DNA of 64,000 nt from NCBI RefSeq assembly GCF_000315015.1, contig NZ_BAEP01000007.1:1-64000 (forward strand), written 5' to 3'. The notes beneath the pieces were generated by a model. It worked only from the letters and a program-made list of their open reading frames with translations. It was not told the DNA's origin and searched no databases. A program made the position numbers and the translations under genes. The DNA comes from Paraglaciecola mesophila KMM 241. Its GTDB lineage: Bacteria > Pseudomonadota > Gammaproteobacteria > Enterobacterales > Alteromonadaceae. This document shows positions 52,980-62,100 of this stretch, piece after piece (within the stretch, counting starts at the first letter, position 1; each line of letters opens with the position of its first letter).

Positions 52980-55142
52980 ATGGTTGCTATCCGCAAAGTT
53001 CACGAGTCCAAACGGCCCCCTTTCGATGAATGGTTAGATTCGCTGTCCCTTTCTGATGTGTGTAAGCATAAATTACGGGAAGTGTCGGACACTCCAGAGA
53101 TCTTGCTCGTGGGTCAAGAAATGGTGGAAATTCTGCATGAATTGCACATGGATGATGAGACGCTTCAAGCATCGCTTGTCTACCCATATTGCCAAACCCA
53201 CGAATTAACAGAAGAGCAAATTGAAGAGCGCTTTGGTACGGGCATTCAAAAGCTCATTACTGGCGTTAGGCGCATGGACGCCATCAAGTCTTTACACACC
53301 AGAGCCAACAGCGCTCGCAAAAACGATGAAGAGCAAATAGATAACGTGCGGCGTATGCTGCTAGCCATGGTCGAAGATGTGAGAGCCGTCGTCATTAAAT
53401 TGGCTGAGCGAATTTGTGCCTTACAACAAGTCAAAAATGAGGACGAAGAGACTCGTGTTTTAGTAGCTCGTGAATGCTCTAATATTTATGCCCCACTGGC
53501 TAACCGTTTGGGGATAGGGCAGTTGAAATGGGAGCTTGAAGATCTCTCGTTTCGTTATCTGCGCCCAGAAACGTACATGCAAATAGCTAATTTATTGGAT
53601 GAGCGACGCACAGATCGCCAGCAATACATTGAAGATTTCGTAGAAGAATTACAGACCGCGTTAGATGCACAGCACATCAAAGCGAAAGTGTACGGTCGAC
53701 CTAAGCATATATACAGCATCTGGAAAAAGATGCAGAAAAAGCACCTTAGCTTTGAACAACTGTTCGACATTCGTGCCGTGCGAGTTATCGCCGATCGGTT
53801 GCAGGATTGTTACGGTGCGTTGGGTGTAGTGCACTCAAATTGGCAGCATATACCACGGGAATTTGACGATTATATCGCAACGCCAAAGCCCAATGGTTAT
53901 CAATCGATTCATACGGTCGCCTTAGGTAAAGAAGATAAGACCATTGAGATCCAAATTCGTACCGCGCAAATGCATCAAGACGCAGAGCTAGGTGTAGCCG
54001 CCCATTGGCGCTACAAAGAAGGTACCAGTAGCAGCCGCTCAGGTTATGAAGAGCGTATCAACTGGTTGCGTAAAATACTGTTATGGCAAGAAGAAGTAGC
54101 AGAATCTGGCGACTTGGTCGAGGAATTACGCAGTCAGGTATTTGACGATCGCGTTTATGTCTTTACACCCAAAGGCGATGTTGTCGATTTACCACTTGGC
54201 TCAACCCCATTAGATTTCGCATATTACATTCACAGTAATGTGGGTCACAGATGTATTGGGGCAAAAGTAGGTGGGCGAATTGTGCCATTTACCTACGAAT
54301 TACGTACGGGGGACCAAGTCGATATTTTGACTGGTAAGCAGCTCAACCCTAGTCGCGACTGGATGCACCCTGGACTTGGGTACGTTCATTCGTCTCGTGC
54401 TCGTGCAAAAATTCATACCTATTTCAAAAAACAAGACAAAGACAAAAACCTTGCCGCGGGTAAAGAGATATTTGAGCGAGAGTTACAAAAAGCCGGTATT
54501 GATAGTAAAGACATTGCCCAGGCATGTGCGCGATATAATATGCATACCGCAGATGACTTATATGCCGCAATAGGTGCTGGCGACATTCGCCTAATGCAAG
54601 TGGTGCATTATCTGCAGCAATTGCATGCCCCACCAGCGGATATCGACCCAAGGATAAAACCTAAAAAGCCGCAATCGAATAAATTTAAGAAAGATACCGT
54701 TGTGGTGGAAGGCGTAGGTAATTTGATGACGCAAATTGCTGGGTGTTGCCAACCGCTACCTGGTGAAACCATTCAAGGTTATATTACGCAGGGCCGTGGT
54801 GTCAGCGTGCACAGAGAAGACTGTGAACAACTCAGTCATTTGTTAGAACAACATCCTGAACGAGAAATTGATGTGGACTGGGCAAGTAATATCAATGCCT
54901 CTTTCCAAACTTATATTCAGGTATTTTGCAGTGACAGAGACGGTTTATTACGGGATATCACGACTGTGCTGGCCAACGAAAAAGTGGGATTACTAGGGGT
55001 CAATAGTGCAAGTGACGTGAAATTCGGCCTCGCACGTATTTCGTTAAGGTTGGAGCTTAAAGACCTGCAGGGGTTGTCACGAGTGATAAGTCGTATTGAA
55101 GGGATAAAAGGTGTGTCAATGGTTCAGCGTACAGATAACTAA
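52980..55142 (+). CDS. relA: (p)ppGpp synthetase RelA
   Basis: 720 aa; ribosome-associated GTP/GDP pyrophosphokinase that answers amino-acid starvation. Domains: inactive HD-like hydrolase domain (about 50-200, no HDxxED), synthetase domain with YGRPKHIYSIWKKMQKK and RVIADRLQDCYGALGVVHSNW and ATPKPNGYQSIHT, TGS (VYVFTPKGDVVDLPLGSTPLDFAYYIH), zinc-finger-like Cys region (IAGCCQPLPGE) and C-terminal ACT (FCSDRDGLLRDITTVLANE). Missing hydrolase motifs identify RelA rather than SpoT. It overlaps mazG by one base. The rlmD gene that often precedes relA is absent in this window. Confidence 0.95.
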   Translation: MVAIRKVHESKRPPFDEWLDSLSLSDVCKHKLREVSDTPEILLVGQEMVEILHELHMDDETLQASLVYPYCQTHELTEEQIEERFGTGIQKLITGVRRMDAIKSLHTRANSARKNDEEQIDNVRRMLLAMVEDVRAVVIKLAERICALQQVKNEDEETRVLVARECSNIYAPLANRLGIGQLKWELEDLSFRYLRPETYMQIANLLDERRTDRQQYIEDFVEELQTALDAQHIKAKVYGRPKHIYSIWKKMQKKHLSFEQLFDIRAVRVIADRLQDCYGALGVVHSNWQHIPREFDDYIATPKPNGYQSIHTVALGKEDKTIEIQIRTAQMHQDAELGVAAHWRYKEGTSSSRSGYEERINWLRKILLWQEEVAESGDLVEELRSQVFDDRVYVFTPKGDVVDLPLGSTPLDFAYYIHSNVGHRCIGAKVGGRIVPFTYELRTGDQVDILTGKQLNPSRDWMHPGLGYVHSSRARAKIHTYFKKQDKDKNLAAGKEIFERELQKAGIDSKDIAQACARYNMHTADDLYAAIGAGDIRLMQVVHYLQQLHAPPADIDPRIKPKKPQSNKFKKDTVVVEGVGNLMTQIAGCCQPLPGETIQGYITQGRGVSVHREDCEQLSHLLEQHPEREIDVDWASNINASFQTYIQVFCSDRDGLLRDITTVLANEKVGLLGVNSASDVKFGLARISLRLELKDLQGLSRVISRIEGIKGVSMVQRTDN

Positions 55143-55996
55143 TGAAATCCGAGTCAGTGCCAGAGATAAACAAACGACAAGACAAGGGCAACAATGCGAA
55201 TGAAAGCGCGTTAAGCGAACTGTTAAGCATTATGCGAACCCTACGTGACCCGACTAATGGTTGCGATTGGGATAAGCAACAGACGTTTGCCAGTATAGCG
55301 CCTTACACGATTGAAGAAGCATACGAAGTTGCCGATGCCATTGATAAAGGTGATATGGCCGATATTCGCGACGAACTGGGGGATTTGCTCTTTCAAGTGG
55401 TGTTTTACGCTCAGATGGGGCAAGAGCAACACGCGTTTGCCTTTGATGATATTGCACGAGGAATCTCCGCTAAGTTACGCCGTCGGCATCCGCACATATT
55501 CGCCGATGAAAACGGCCAAGTTACGCTAGCGAAAAAAGGCCAGTGGGAGAGCATTAAAGCTCAAGAACGTATCGCCGCGGGTAAAACGGAAGATAAAAGT
55601 ATTTTAGCCAATGTGCCTGCGAGTATGTCACCGTTACTTCGCGCCCAAAAGCTGCAGCAAAAATGCGCGAAATTTGGTTTTGATTGGCCTGAGCTGGCGC
55701 CGGTTCTGGACAAACTTCAAGAAGAAATTAATGAGGTGATGGCTGAAGTGAATGCTCCCACGCCCGATCAATCAGCGATTGAAGATGAAATAGGAGACGT
55801 TCTTTTTTCGGTGGTGAATCTAGCACGTCACGTTAAGGTGGATGCGCAAACGGCCCTACGAAGGGCGTCTAATAAGTTTGAGCAGCGCTTTCGGCAAGTA
55901 GAGCTCATAGCGCAGCAGCAAGGGCAAACAATCCGTGACACATCACTGGATGAGCTAGAAGTATTTTGGCAACAGGCGAAAGCACTTTCTAAATAA
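55142..55996 (+). CDS. mazG: Nucleoside triphosphate pyrophosphohydrolase MazG
   Basis: 284 aa with two MazG repeats. The first carries LRDPTNGCDWDKQQTFASIAPYTIEEAYEVADAI and IRDELGDLLFQVVFYAQ (the Exx(E)..ExxD metal sites); the second carries LDKLQEEINEVMAEV and IEDEIGDVLFSVVNLAR. It hydrolyses abnormal or excess NTPs and lowers ppGpp effects. TAATG coupling with relA is seen (stop of relA and ATG share an A), so the two are translated together. The N-terminus is about 20 residues longer than in E. coli. Confidence 0.96.
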   Translation: MKSESVPEINKRQDKGNNANESALSELLSIMRTLRDPTNGCDWDKQQTFASIAPYTIEEAYEVADAIDKGDMADIRDELGDLLFQVVFYAQMGQEQHAFAFDDIARGISAKLRRRHPHIFADENGQVTLAKKGQWESIKAQERIAAGKTEDKSILANVPASMSPLLRAQKLQQKCAKFGFDWPELAPVLDKLQEEINEVMAEVNAPTPDQSAIEDEIGDVLFSVVNLARHVKVDAQTALRRASNKFEQRFRQVELIAQQQGQTIRDTSLDELEVFWQQAKALSK

Positions 55997-56163
55997 TCTG
56001 TTGCCTTGTTTAGATCGACGTTTGATCTGCTTACAGACAATCTATGTTGCTCCTTGTTACAAACTTTGATTTCACTTTTTACATACTCGGTGTAGATTTG
56101 AAATTTAGTATTATGAAATTCCCATTTTCAAGAGGTGTTGCGTTTAATTAACCGCGTTAGATT

Positions 56164-56466
56164 ATGAATAAGTTACTTGTCCTGCTATTTCCTTTGTTGT
56201 TCTCGTTACTCAGTGTTGAGGGACGGGTGGCGAGCAGCGGCAACGTAAATATCGAACGCAGTGCGTTGTTGTCAGACGTATTAGACTCACAATCTTTGCA
56301 GTTATCCCAAGAAGCGGATGACCGTGAAGAACATTTCCATATCGGATTCAAACATCCAACGTTGCGCATAAAAGCCAAGCAAGCACGCTATTCCGTGGCG
56401 GCACAGGCGTCTAATGGGCAAACTGTTGGTTCAACTAGTATTCGCGCCCCTCCTTCCATTCTTTAA
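56164..56466 (+). CDS. Small secreted hypothetical protein
   Basis: 100 aa. It begins MNKLLVLLFPLLFSLLSVEG, a clear signal peptide with cleavage probably after VEG or nearby. The mature part is polar (SSGNVNIERSALLSDVLDSQ, EADDREEHFHIGFKHPTLRI) and ends SIRAPPSIL. I do not recognise the family. The region before it is AT-rich and could hold a promoter. It lies between mazG and the CBS gene, with a 107-nt gap after it. Could be a periplasmic factor; no function proposed. Confidence 0.6.
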   Translation: MNKLLVLLFPLLFSLLSVEGRVASSGNVNIERSALLSDVLDSQSLQLSQEADDREEHFHIGFKHPTLRIKAKQARYSVAAQASNGQTVGSTSIRAPPSIL

Positions 56467-56573
56467 TTTATCTATATCCAGTTCACGCATTGTACTTAGC
56501 AATGCGCTTACATAAATTAATTGAATTAACACCTCAGCATTAGGTTGCCTAATGACGGGGGAGGAAGAAAATC

Positions 56574-57161
56574 ATGAAAAACATCGCCCTTTACGAATTA
56601 AATCAATTAGATGAATTAGCATGGCCTGAAACGTTTCAAGGGGTTTCCCTTGATTCCCCCGCCACGTCAGTGTTTACTGATTTCAAAAAAACAAAACCAA
56701 TTGTCATTCAAGCTGATACGCCTATCTCTGAAGTAGAACAGCGTATGATCGAAGAAAAAGTACGCTTGAAAATTGTGCTCGATAGCGCTAATAAGTTTAT
56801 CGGCGTAATTAGCCTTGACGACTTGAACGATCAAGAAAAAATAAAGCGCATTGCCTCTGGTATTGAGCGCCCCGATTTATGCGTTCGTCATTTTATGCGT
56901 ACCAAAGCAGACCTAAAAGTGATTTTATTGCGGGAGTTAAAACGCTCTAGTGTCGGTGATTTGGTCGAAATGCTCAAAGCCAACGGCCTACAACATTGTT
57001 TAGTGGTTGACAGCGAAGCACATCAGATCCGTGGCATCGTATCAGCCAGTGACTTAGCAAAAGGCTTAGGCATTGCGATGAATTTGAGTGTTAGTCCAAC
57101 CTTTTTTGATATCTTTAATGAAGTCTATAGTGAAGCGCCATTGTTCAAGGCCTACGGCTAA
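56574..57161 (+). CDS. Stand-alone CBS-pair protein
   Basis: 195 aa with two CBS motifs: about 50-105 (KPIVIQADTPISEVEQRMIEEKVRLKIVLDSANKFIGVISLDDL) and about 112-175 (FMRTKADLKVILLRELKRSSVGDLVEMLKANGLQHCLVVDSEAHQIRGIVSASDLAKGLGIAM). No catalytic domain, membrane segment or DNA-binding part, so it is probably an adenosine-nucleotide sensor or a regulatory subunit for another protein. The ribosome binding site GGGGGAGGAAG is unusually strong. Monocistronic. Confidence 0.85.
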   Translation: MKNIALYELNQLDELAWPETFQGVSLDSPATSVFTDFKKTKPIVIQADTPISEVEQRMIEEKVRLKIVLDSANKFIGVISLDDLNDQEKIKRIASGIERPDLCVRHFMRTKADLKVILLRELKRSSVGDLVEMLKANGLQHCLVVDSEAHQIRGIVSASDLAKGLGIAMNLSVSPTFFDIFNEVYSEAPLFKAYG

Positions 57162-57176
57162 GAACCAAGGCTTTTT

Positions 57177-57240
57177 TATAATACCAATCCCATTTAAATT
57201 TTCGCTGAGTGGCTAATTATTTAATTGAGTTGGTATAATA
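57177..57240. repeat. Palindromic intergenic repeat (ATACCAAT type)
   Basis: TATAATACCAA (57177-57187) is matched by TTGGTATAATA (57230-57240) with one mismatch. The interior contains AATTT/AAATT-rich pieces that also pair (CATTTAAATT and TTATTTAATTG). This resembles the small ATACCAAT-bordered intergenic palindromes frequent in Alteromonadales genomes; I have seen no second copy in this window. Could be a miniature mobile element. Confidence 0.5.
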
Positions 57241-57242
57241 GG

Positions 57243-57280
57243 AATACGAGGAATTTGTTGCGTGGTAAATTCCTCGTATT
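57243..57280. repeat. Perfect 14-bp-arm inverted repeat upstream of rplM
   Basis: AATACGAGGAATTT (57243-57256) and AAATTCCTCGTATT (57267-57280), exact complements, separated by GTTGCGTGGT. It starts 3 bp after the previous repeat. There is no T-run, so it is not a canonical terminator. Confidence 0.7.
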
Positions 57281-57370
57281 GCCAACTGTTAGTGACAAAT
57301 TGTGATAATTTTTCTTACTGTACCCAGCCAAAAATGCGCATTTTCTGCTCGCGTTTCGTAAAAACATCTG

Positions 57371-57376
57371 TATAAT
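57371..57376 (+). promoter_or_regulatory. Predicted -10 element for rplM-rpsI
   Basis: Perfect consensus TATAAT followed by TCGCGCCC, a GC-rich discriminator shared with the rplU promoter. The -35 is weak (CTCGCG at 17 bp). Distance to the rplM ATG is about 160 nt, leaving a leader. Confidence 0.55.
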
Positions 57377-57457
57377 TCGCGCCCTGCCCAGTTACACCCA
57401 CTTTGGGAAAGTGGAAGAATCGTACGACTCGAAGGGGTCAGTGTATTGATTTTAGCG

Positions 57458-57497
57458 GTTTCTGAGGTTGCAAACTCCGGTTTGAAATAGCAGAAAC
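57458..57497 (+). promoter_or_regulatory. Structured rplM leader, candidate L13 autoregulation element
   Basis: Outer stem GTTTCTG (57458-57464) / CAGAAAC (57491-57497); inner stem CAAAC (57471-57475) / GTTTG (57480-57484) with a TCCG tetraloop. It ends about 40 nt before the rplM start. In E. coli L13 represses its own mRNA through the 5' leader; whether this fold is the homologous site is inferred. Confidence 0.45.
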
Positions 57498-57536
57498 AAC
57501 GTAACATTTAGACATATATTTTTTGGGTAATATTAG

Positions 57537-57965
57537 ATGAAAACTTTTGTTGCAAAGCCAGAAACGGTAAAACGTGAATGGTATGTGGTAGACGCCGCAG
57601 ACAAAACACTAGGTCGTTTAGCGACTGAAATTGCTAGCCGTTTGCGCGGAAAGCATAAGCCTGAGTACACACCTCATGTGGACACAGGGGATTACATTGT
57701 TGTGATCAACGCAGAGAAAGTAGTAGTTACCGGCAACAAAGCCAAAGGTAAAATGTACTACTCTCACACTGGTTACCCAGGCGGTCTTAAAGAGACTAAC
57801 TTCGAGAAGTTACAAGCCTTCAAACCAGAGATGATCATTGAAAAAGCGGTTAAAGGTATGTTGCCAAAAGGTCCTCTTGGACGCGATATGTTCCGCAAAA
57901 TGAAAGTCTTCGCTGGTCCTGAGCATAAACACGCTGCTCAACAGCCTCAAGTCTTAGACATTTAA
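57537..57965 (+). CDS. rplM: 50S ribosomal protein L13
   Basis: 142 aa, the same length as E. coli L13. [61 protein letters not shown] is fully typical. Located with rpsI in the conserved rplM-rpsI operon (12-nt spacer). Leader features upstream suggest autoregulation. Confidence 0.99.
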   Translation: MKTFVAKPETVKREWYVVDAADKTLGRLATEIASRLRGKHKPEYTPHVDTGDYIVVINAEKVVVTGNKAKGKMYYSHTGYPGGLKETNFEKLQAFKPEMIIEKAVKGMLPKGPLGRDMFRKMKVFAGPEHKHAAQQPQVLDI

Positions 57966-57977
57966 GGAGCATAGAAA

Positions 57978-58370
57978 ATGGCAGATACTCAATACTACGG
58001 CACTGGTCGCCGCAAAAGCTCTACCGCTCGTGTTTTCCTTCGTGCAGGTAGTGGTAACATCGTTGTTAACAAACGTCCTCTAGATGAATTCTTCGGTCGT
58101 GAAACGGCACGAATGATTGTTCGTCAACCACTAGAATTGGTTGAGATGACTGAAAAATTCGATCTATACGTCACAGTTGCTGGCGGCGGAATTAGCGGCC
58201 AAGCGGGCGCCATTCGTCACGGTATTACTCGTGCATTGATGGAATTTGATGAGACACTTCGTCCTTCTCTACGTAAAGCTGGTTTCGTAACCCGTGATGC
58301 ACGTAAAGTTGAGCGTAAGAAAGTGGGTCTACACAAAGCGCGTAAGCGTCCACAATTCTCAAAACGTTAA
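57978..58370 (+). CDS. rpsI: 30S ribosomal protein S9
   Basis: 130 aa with the classical C-terminal tail [12 protein letters not shown] that reaches the P-site tRNA, and [23 protein letters not shown] at the start. A good ribosome binding site (TAAGGAG) overlaps the rplM stop region. Terminated by the hairpin at 58389. Confidence 0.99.
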   Translation: MADTQYYGTGRRKSSTARVFLRAGSGNIVVNKRPLDEFFGRETARMIVRQPLELVEMTEKFDLYVTVAGGGISGQAGAIRHGITRALMEFDETLRPSLRKAGFVTRDARKVERKKVGLHKARKRPQFSKR

Positions 58371-58388
58371 TCGTTTTTACGAATTCGA

Positions 58389-58416
58389 AACCCGGCTATT
58401 CGCCGGGTTTTTTTTG
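58389..58416 (+). terminator. Rho-independent terminator after rpsI
   Basis: AACCCGGC (58389-58396) / GCCGGGTT (58402-58409), loop TATTC, followed by a run of T. Very strong. Confidence 0.93.
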
Positions 58417-58626
58417 GCCTAATTTTAGCTAAAACGCCGTCTTGTACAAATTTCCCTCTTAAGTCTCGGTATTTCTTCGTTTTATTAACGAATTCCTTGT
58501 ATTTATTGTGGGTTTTCTTTTATCATTTTCGGTTAATGACAAAACTATAACTTCTTTTAGTTCGTAAGGTATCTAAAGCCTTTTTGCAAAGAAGTGTGAG
58601 CAAATTCAACCCTCGGAGATTATTGG

Positions 58627-59259
58627 ATGAGCAATGTATCATTAGATGCGAATGATTCGTCTGTTACCGAAAACCAACCGCAAGACAACAATCGACGTCG
58701 TTTTTTGACTGTCGCTACGTCCGTTGTGGGTGGTGTCGGTGTCGCAGGTGCTGCTATACCTTTCATCGGTTCATGGAACCCCAGTGTGAAAGCGCGAGCA
58801 GCCGGTGCTGATGTAGAAGCAGATATAAGTAAAATCGAGCCTGGACAGCTTATTCGCGTTATTTGGCGTAGTAAGCCAGTTTGGATCACCAGACGCACAC
58901 CAGAATTGCTTGAATCGTTGACCAAAATTGATGATTTATTGAAAGATCCAAATTCTGAAGAGGATCAACAACCTGAGTTCGCTCGTAATTCATATCGTTC
59001 AATTAAAGCGGAATACTCCGTATTGGTGGGGATTTGTACTCACCTAGGTTGTTCCCCTCAACATTTAAAAGATGGCGCATTCGAAGAGTATGTTGAAGGT
59101 GTTCCTGAAGGCTTCCATTGCCCGTGTCATGGTTCTAAATTTGATATGGCTGGTCGAGTATTCAATAACGTTCCTGCACCACTTAACTTGGTTGTTCCGC
59201 CGTATATGTACCTGGATGACAACACCATTTTGATTGGTTCCGAAGAAGGGGCTGCATAA
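58627..59259 (+). CDS. petA: Ubiquinol-cytochrome c reductase, Rieske iron-sulfur subunit
   Basis: 210 aa; 2Fe-2S subunit of the bc1 complex. Twin-arginine signal NNRRRFLTVATSVVGGVGVA doubles as the membrane anchor. Rieske boxes: C137-T-H139-LG-C142 (CTHLGC) and C165-P-C167-H168-GS. Both cysteine-histidine pairs and the disulfide pair are intact. First gene of petABC; the next gene overlaps closely (stop TAA, then ATG). Confidence 0.98.
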   Translation: MSNVSLDANDSSVTENQPQDNNRRRFLTVATSVVGGVGVAGAAIPFIGSWNPSVKARAAGADVEADISKIEPGQLIRVIWRSKPVWITRRTPELLESLTKIDDLLKDPNSEEDQQPEFARNSYRSIKAEYSVLVGICTHLGCSPQHLKDGAFEEYVEGVPEGFHCPCHGSKFDMAGRVFNNVPAPLNLVVPPYMYLDDNTILIGSEEGAA

Positions 59260-59260
59260 T

Positions 59261-60529
59261 ATGTTTAAAAATTTAATGGATTGGATTGAATACCGCTTGC
59301 CAATCATGCGTGTGGCAAACATGCATGCGATTCAATATCCTGCACCGCGTAACATGAACTTTTGGTACGTGTTTGGCTTTCTAGCTACCATCGTACTCGT
59401 TAACCAAATCGTGACTGGTGTTTGGTTAACCATGAGTTTTGAGCCTTCAGCCGAGCGAGCGTTCGCATCAGTTGAATACATCATGCGTGATGTAGAATAT
59501 GGTTGGATCTTACGTTATATGCACAGTACCGGCGCTTCTGCGTTCTTTATTGTGGTGTATTTGCATATGTTCCGCGGCATGATTTATGGTTCTTACCAGA
59601 AGCCACGTGAGTTACTGTGGTTGTTCGGTATGTTCATCTACTTGGCCTTAATGGCAGAAGCGTTCATGGGGTATGTATTACCTTGGGGGCAAATGTCTTA
59701 CTGGGGTGCGCAGGTTATCGTATCCTTGTTCAGTGCCATTCCTGTTATCGGCCCAGACCTAGTGATTTGGATCCAAGGTGACTATGTTATCTCGGGAGCA
59801 ACGCTGAACCGATTCTTTGCTTTGCACGTCATTGCATTACCGCTGGTTATCGTTATTCTTGTGTTTTTGCATATAGTTGCACTGCATGAAGTGGGGTCGA
59901 ACAACCCTGATGGAACCGACGTTAAACGTAAGAAAGGCTCACTAACAGAAGCCGAAAAAACCAAGTTCAAAATACATGAGTACTACACAGATAAGTACGA
60001 CATTATTGATGATATTGTACCTTTCTTCCCGCATATTGTGCTTAAAGACTTAGTGGCTTTCAGCCTGTTCTTAATCGCTTTTTGCTACATCATGTTCTTT
60101 AACCCAGGAATGGGCGGCTATTTCTTAGAGCACCCTAACTTTGAAATTGCTAATCCGCTTAAAACACCTGAGCACATTTTCCCTGTTTGGTACTTCACGC
60201 CTTTCTATGCAATTTTGAAAGCCGTACCGCATAAATTGGGTGGTGTAATTTGTATGTTCGCAGCCATTGTTGCCTTGGCGCTATTGCCTTGGATTGACCG
60301 TGGACGTGTTAAGTCTTGGCGTTACCGCTGTGGCCTGCACCGTTGGAACCTGATCGTATTTGCTGGCGTGTTTATCTTCCTAGGATACCTAGGTGGCACA
60401 CCTCAAGAAGCGTGGAAAATTATTGCTTCGCAAATTTTGACCATAATGTATTTCGGCTTTTTCTTCTTACTGTGGATATACAGTAAAAACGAGAGAACTA
60501 AGCCAGTTCCAGCGAGGATTACAGGATGA
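59261..60529 (+). CDS. petB: Ubiquinol-cytochrome c reductase, cytochrome b subunit
   Basis: 422 aa, integral membrane, two b hemes. ATG 59261 directly after the petA stop; an earlier in-frame ATG at 59234 would lie inside petA. Visible: W..YRLPIMRV start, GASAFFIVVYLHMFRGMIYGSY (heme His), GYVLPWGQMSYWGAQVI (Qo site), FALHVIALPLVIVILVFLHIVALHEVGSNNP (heme His) and PEHIFPVWYFTPFYAILKA (the PEW-like loop, here PVW). Co-transcribed with petC (stop/start overlap of 4 nt). Confidence 0.98.
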   Translation: MFKNLMDWIEYRLPIMRVANMHAIQYPAPRNMNFWYVFGFLATIVLVNQIVTGVWLTMSFEPSAERAFASVEYIMRDVEYGWILRYMHSTGASAFFIVVYLHMFRGMIYGSYQKPRELLWLFGMFIYLALMAEAFMGYVLPWGQMSYWGAQVIVSLFSAIPVIGPDLVIWIQGDYVISGATLNRFFALHVIALPLVIVILVFLHIVALHEVGSNNPDGTDVKRKKGSLTEAEKTKFKIHEYYTDKYDIIDDIVPFFPHIVLKDLVAFSLFLIAFCYIMFFNPGMGGYFLEHPNFEIANPLKTPEHIFPVWYFTPFYAILKAVPHKLGGVICMFAAIVALALLPWIDRGRVKSWRYRCGLHRWNLIVFAGVFIFLGYLGGTPQEAWKIIASQILTIMYFGFFFLLWIYSKNERTKPVPARITG

Positions 60530-61260
60530 AGAAGTTAATACTCGTTTTAGCATTTTTATTGCCAAATGCAGTATTCGCAGCGGGCGGCGGTGCTCACTTA
60601 GACACAGCTGACTACGATTTAACAGACAAGGCATCATTGCAAAACGGCGCTAAGATCTTTCAGAACTACTGTTTAGGTTGTCACCAAATGCAGTACCAAC
60701 GCTATCAACGTGCGTTCGAAGATTTAGGTATCCCTGTTGAGCTTGGTCAGGAAAACTTACAGTTCACTGGTGAAAAGCCCGGCGAGTATATTAAAAATGG
60801 TATGCCTGCTGATGCTGCTGCTAAATGGTTTGGTGCGCCGCCTCCAGATTTAACCCTGGTAGCTCGTGTACGTGGTGCTGATTGGTTGTATACCTATTTA
60901 CGTACGTTCTACGTTGATGAGAGCCGTCCGTTTGGTGTGAATAACTTAGTGTTCCCTGAAGTGGGTATGCCACATGTATTGCAAGAGTTGCAAGGTGTAC
61001 CTCGCAAGACGACTGAAGAGCATATGGTCGATGGTGAAATGGTCGAACGCTACGTAGGTATCAAATCTGATGGTACTGGCGAGTTAAGCCCAGAAGAATA
61101 TGACAGTGCAGTTTTGGACTTAGTGAACTACCTAGTGTACACCGGTGAGCCTTCACGCCTAGAGTCTGAGAGTATCGGACGCTGGGTCATAATATTCTTG
61201 TTGGTGTTCTTCGTACTTATTTACCTATTGAAGAAAGATTATTGGAGAGATGTGCATTAA
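60526..61260 (+). CDS. petC: Ubiquinol-cytochrome c reductase, cytochrome c1
   Basis: 244 aa. Signal peptide (about 1-19, ...NAVFAAGG), c-type heme motif C49-LG-C52-H53 in NYCLGCHQMQYQRY, the heme-ligand Met region (VGMPHVLQELQG), and a C-terminal anchor (about 222-240, WVIIFLLVFFVLIYLLKK). Completes the bc1 complex. A terminator-like hairpin follows at 61296. Confidence 0.97.
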   Translation: MKKLILVLAFLLPNAVFAAGGGAHLDTADYDLTDKASLQNGAKIFQNYCLGCHQMQYQRYQRAFEDLGIPVELGQENLQFTGEKPGEYIKNGMPADAAAKWFGAPPPDLTLVARVRGADWLYTYLRTFYVDESRPFGVNNLVFPEVGMPHVLQELQGVPRKTTEEHMVDGEMVERYVGIKSDGTGELSPEEYDSAVLDLVNYLVYTGEPSRLESESIGRWVIIFLLVFFVLIYLLKKDYWRDVH

Positions 61261-61295
61261 TTCTACAAAAGTTAATGTATAATCCGCAAAATTTT

Positions 61296-61320
61296 AAGGG
61301 GCCCCGTGCCCCTTTCTTAT
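61296..61320 (+). terminator. Terminator after petC
   Basis: AAGGGGC (61296-61302) / GCCCCTT (61308-61314), loop CCCGT, then TCTTAT. The strong stem has a modest T-tract. Confidence 0.7.
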
Positions 61321-61453
61321 CACTGGTAGATTAATTTACCGTTTTGCTGTTAATACGGCCTTAACCAGGGTGTAAAAACAGTGATATTGGATATTTCAGC
61401 AGGCTTTATTGAAAGTATAAACAGCTGGATATTCGAATTTAGGAGGAAGCTTA

Positions 61454-62086
61454 ATGGCTGTAGCCACAAATAAACGTTCTATCATGACGTTGTTCTCAGA
61501 CACCATTGATATCTATAGTCATCAAGTGCGTATCGTACTTGCTGAAAAAGGTGTTGGAGTAGAAATCAGCTATATCGAGAAAAACAACCTGTCTGAAGAT
61601 TTAATTGATTTAAATCCTTATGGCACGGTTCCAACCTTGGTTGACAGAGAATTGGTGCTTTATAATTCTCATATCATCATGGAATATTTGGACGAGCGTT
61701 TTCCTCACCCTCCATTGATGCCTGTATATCCTGTATCTCGTGGGCAAAGCCGCTTGACCATGCACCGTATTCAGAATGATTGGTATGTGCTTGCTGAGCA
61801 AATTCTAGCGGGTAAAGGGGATGTAGCAGCTGCGCGTAATGAGTTGCGTGAAGCGTTGTTGAGCTTGGCACCATTGTTTGCAGAGACGCCGTTCTTTATG
61901 AGCGAAGAATTCAGTCTTGTAGATTGCTACCTTGCTCCGTTATTGTGGCGTTTGCCGTCTCTTGGAATCGAATTGACCGGCAATGGCGCGAAAGATGTAC
62001 GCACTTATATGAATCGCATTTTCGAAAGAAGTTCGTTCAAAGCATCTTTGACGGACCAAGAACGCGAAATTCATAACCCTCTTTAG
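61454..62086 (+). CDS. sspA: Stringent starvation protein A
   Basis: 210 aa, glutathione-S-transferase fold but an RNA-polymerase-associated protein that affects sigma70/sigmaS selection, late phage genes and acid survival. MTLFSDTIDIYSHQVRIVLAEKGV and YIEKNNLSEDLIDLNPYGTVPTLVDRELVLYNSHIIMEYLDERFPHPPLMPVYPV are diagnostic. GGAGG lies before the ATG at 61454. In an operon with sspB, downstream of petABC as in many gammaproteobacteria. Confidence 0.97.
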   Translation: MAVATNKRSIMTLFSDTIDIYSHQVRIVLAEKGVGVEISYIEKNNLSEDLIDLNPYGTVPTLVDRELVLYNSHIIMEYLDERFPHPPLMPVYPVSRGQSRLTMHRIQNDWYVLAEQILAGKGDVAAARNELREALLSLAPLFAETPFFMSEEFSLVDCYLAPLLWRLPSLGIELTGNGAKDVRTYMNRIFERSSFKASLTDQEREIHNPL

Positions 62087-62100
62087 TGGGAAATGACAAT

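Noticed and set aside
52804-53037. 77-codon open frame overlapping the relA start
   Set aside because: It overlaps relA in another frame and has no family features or good start signal.
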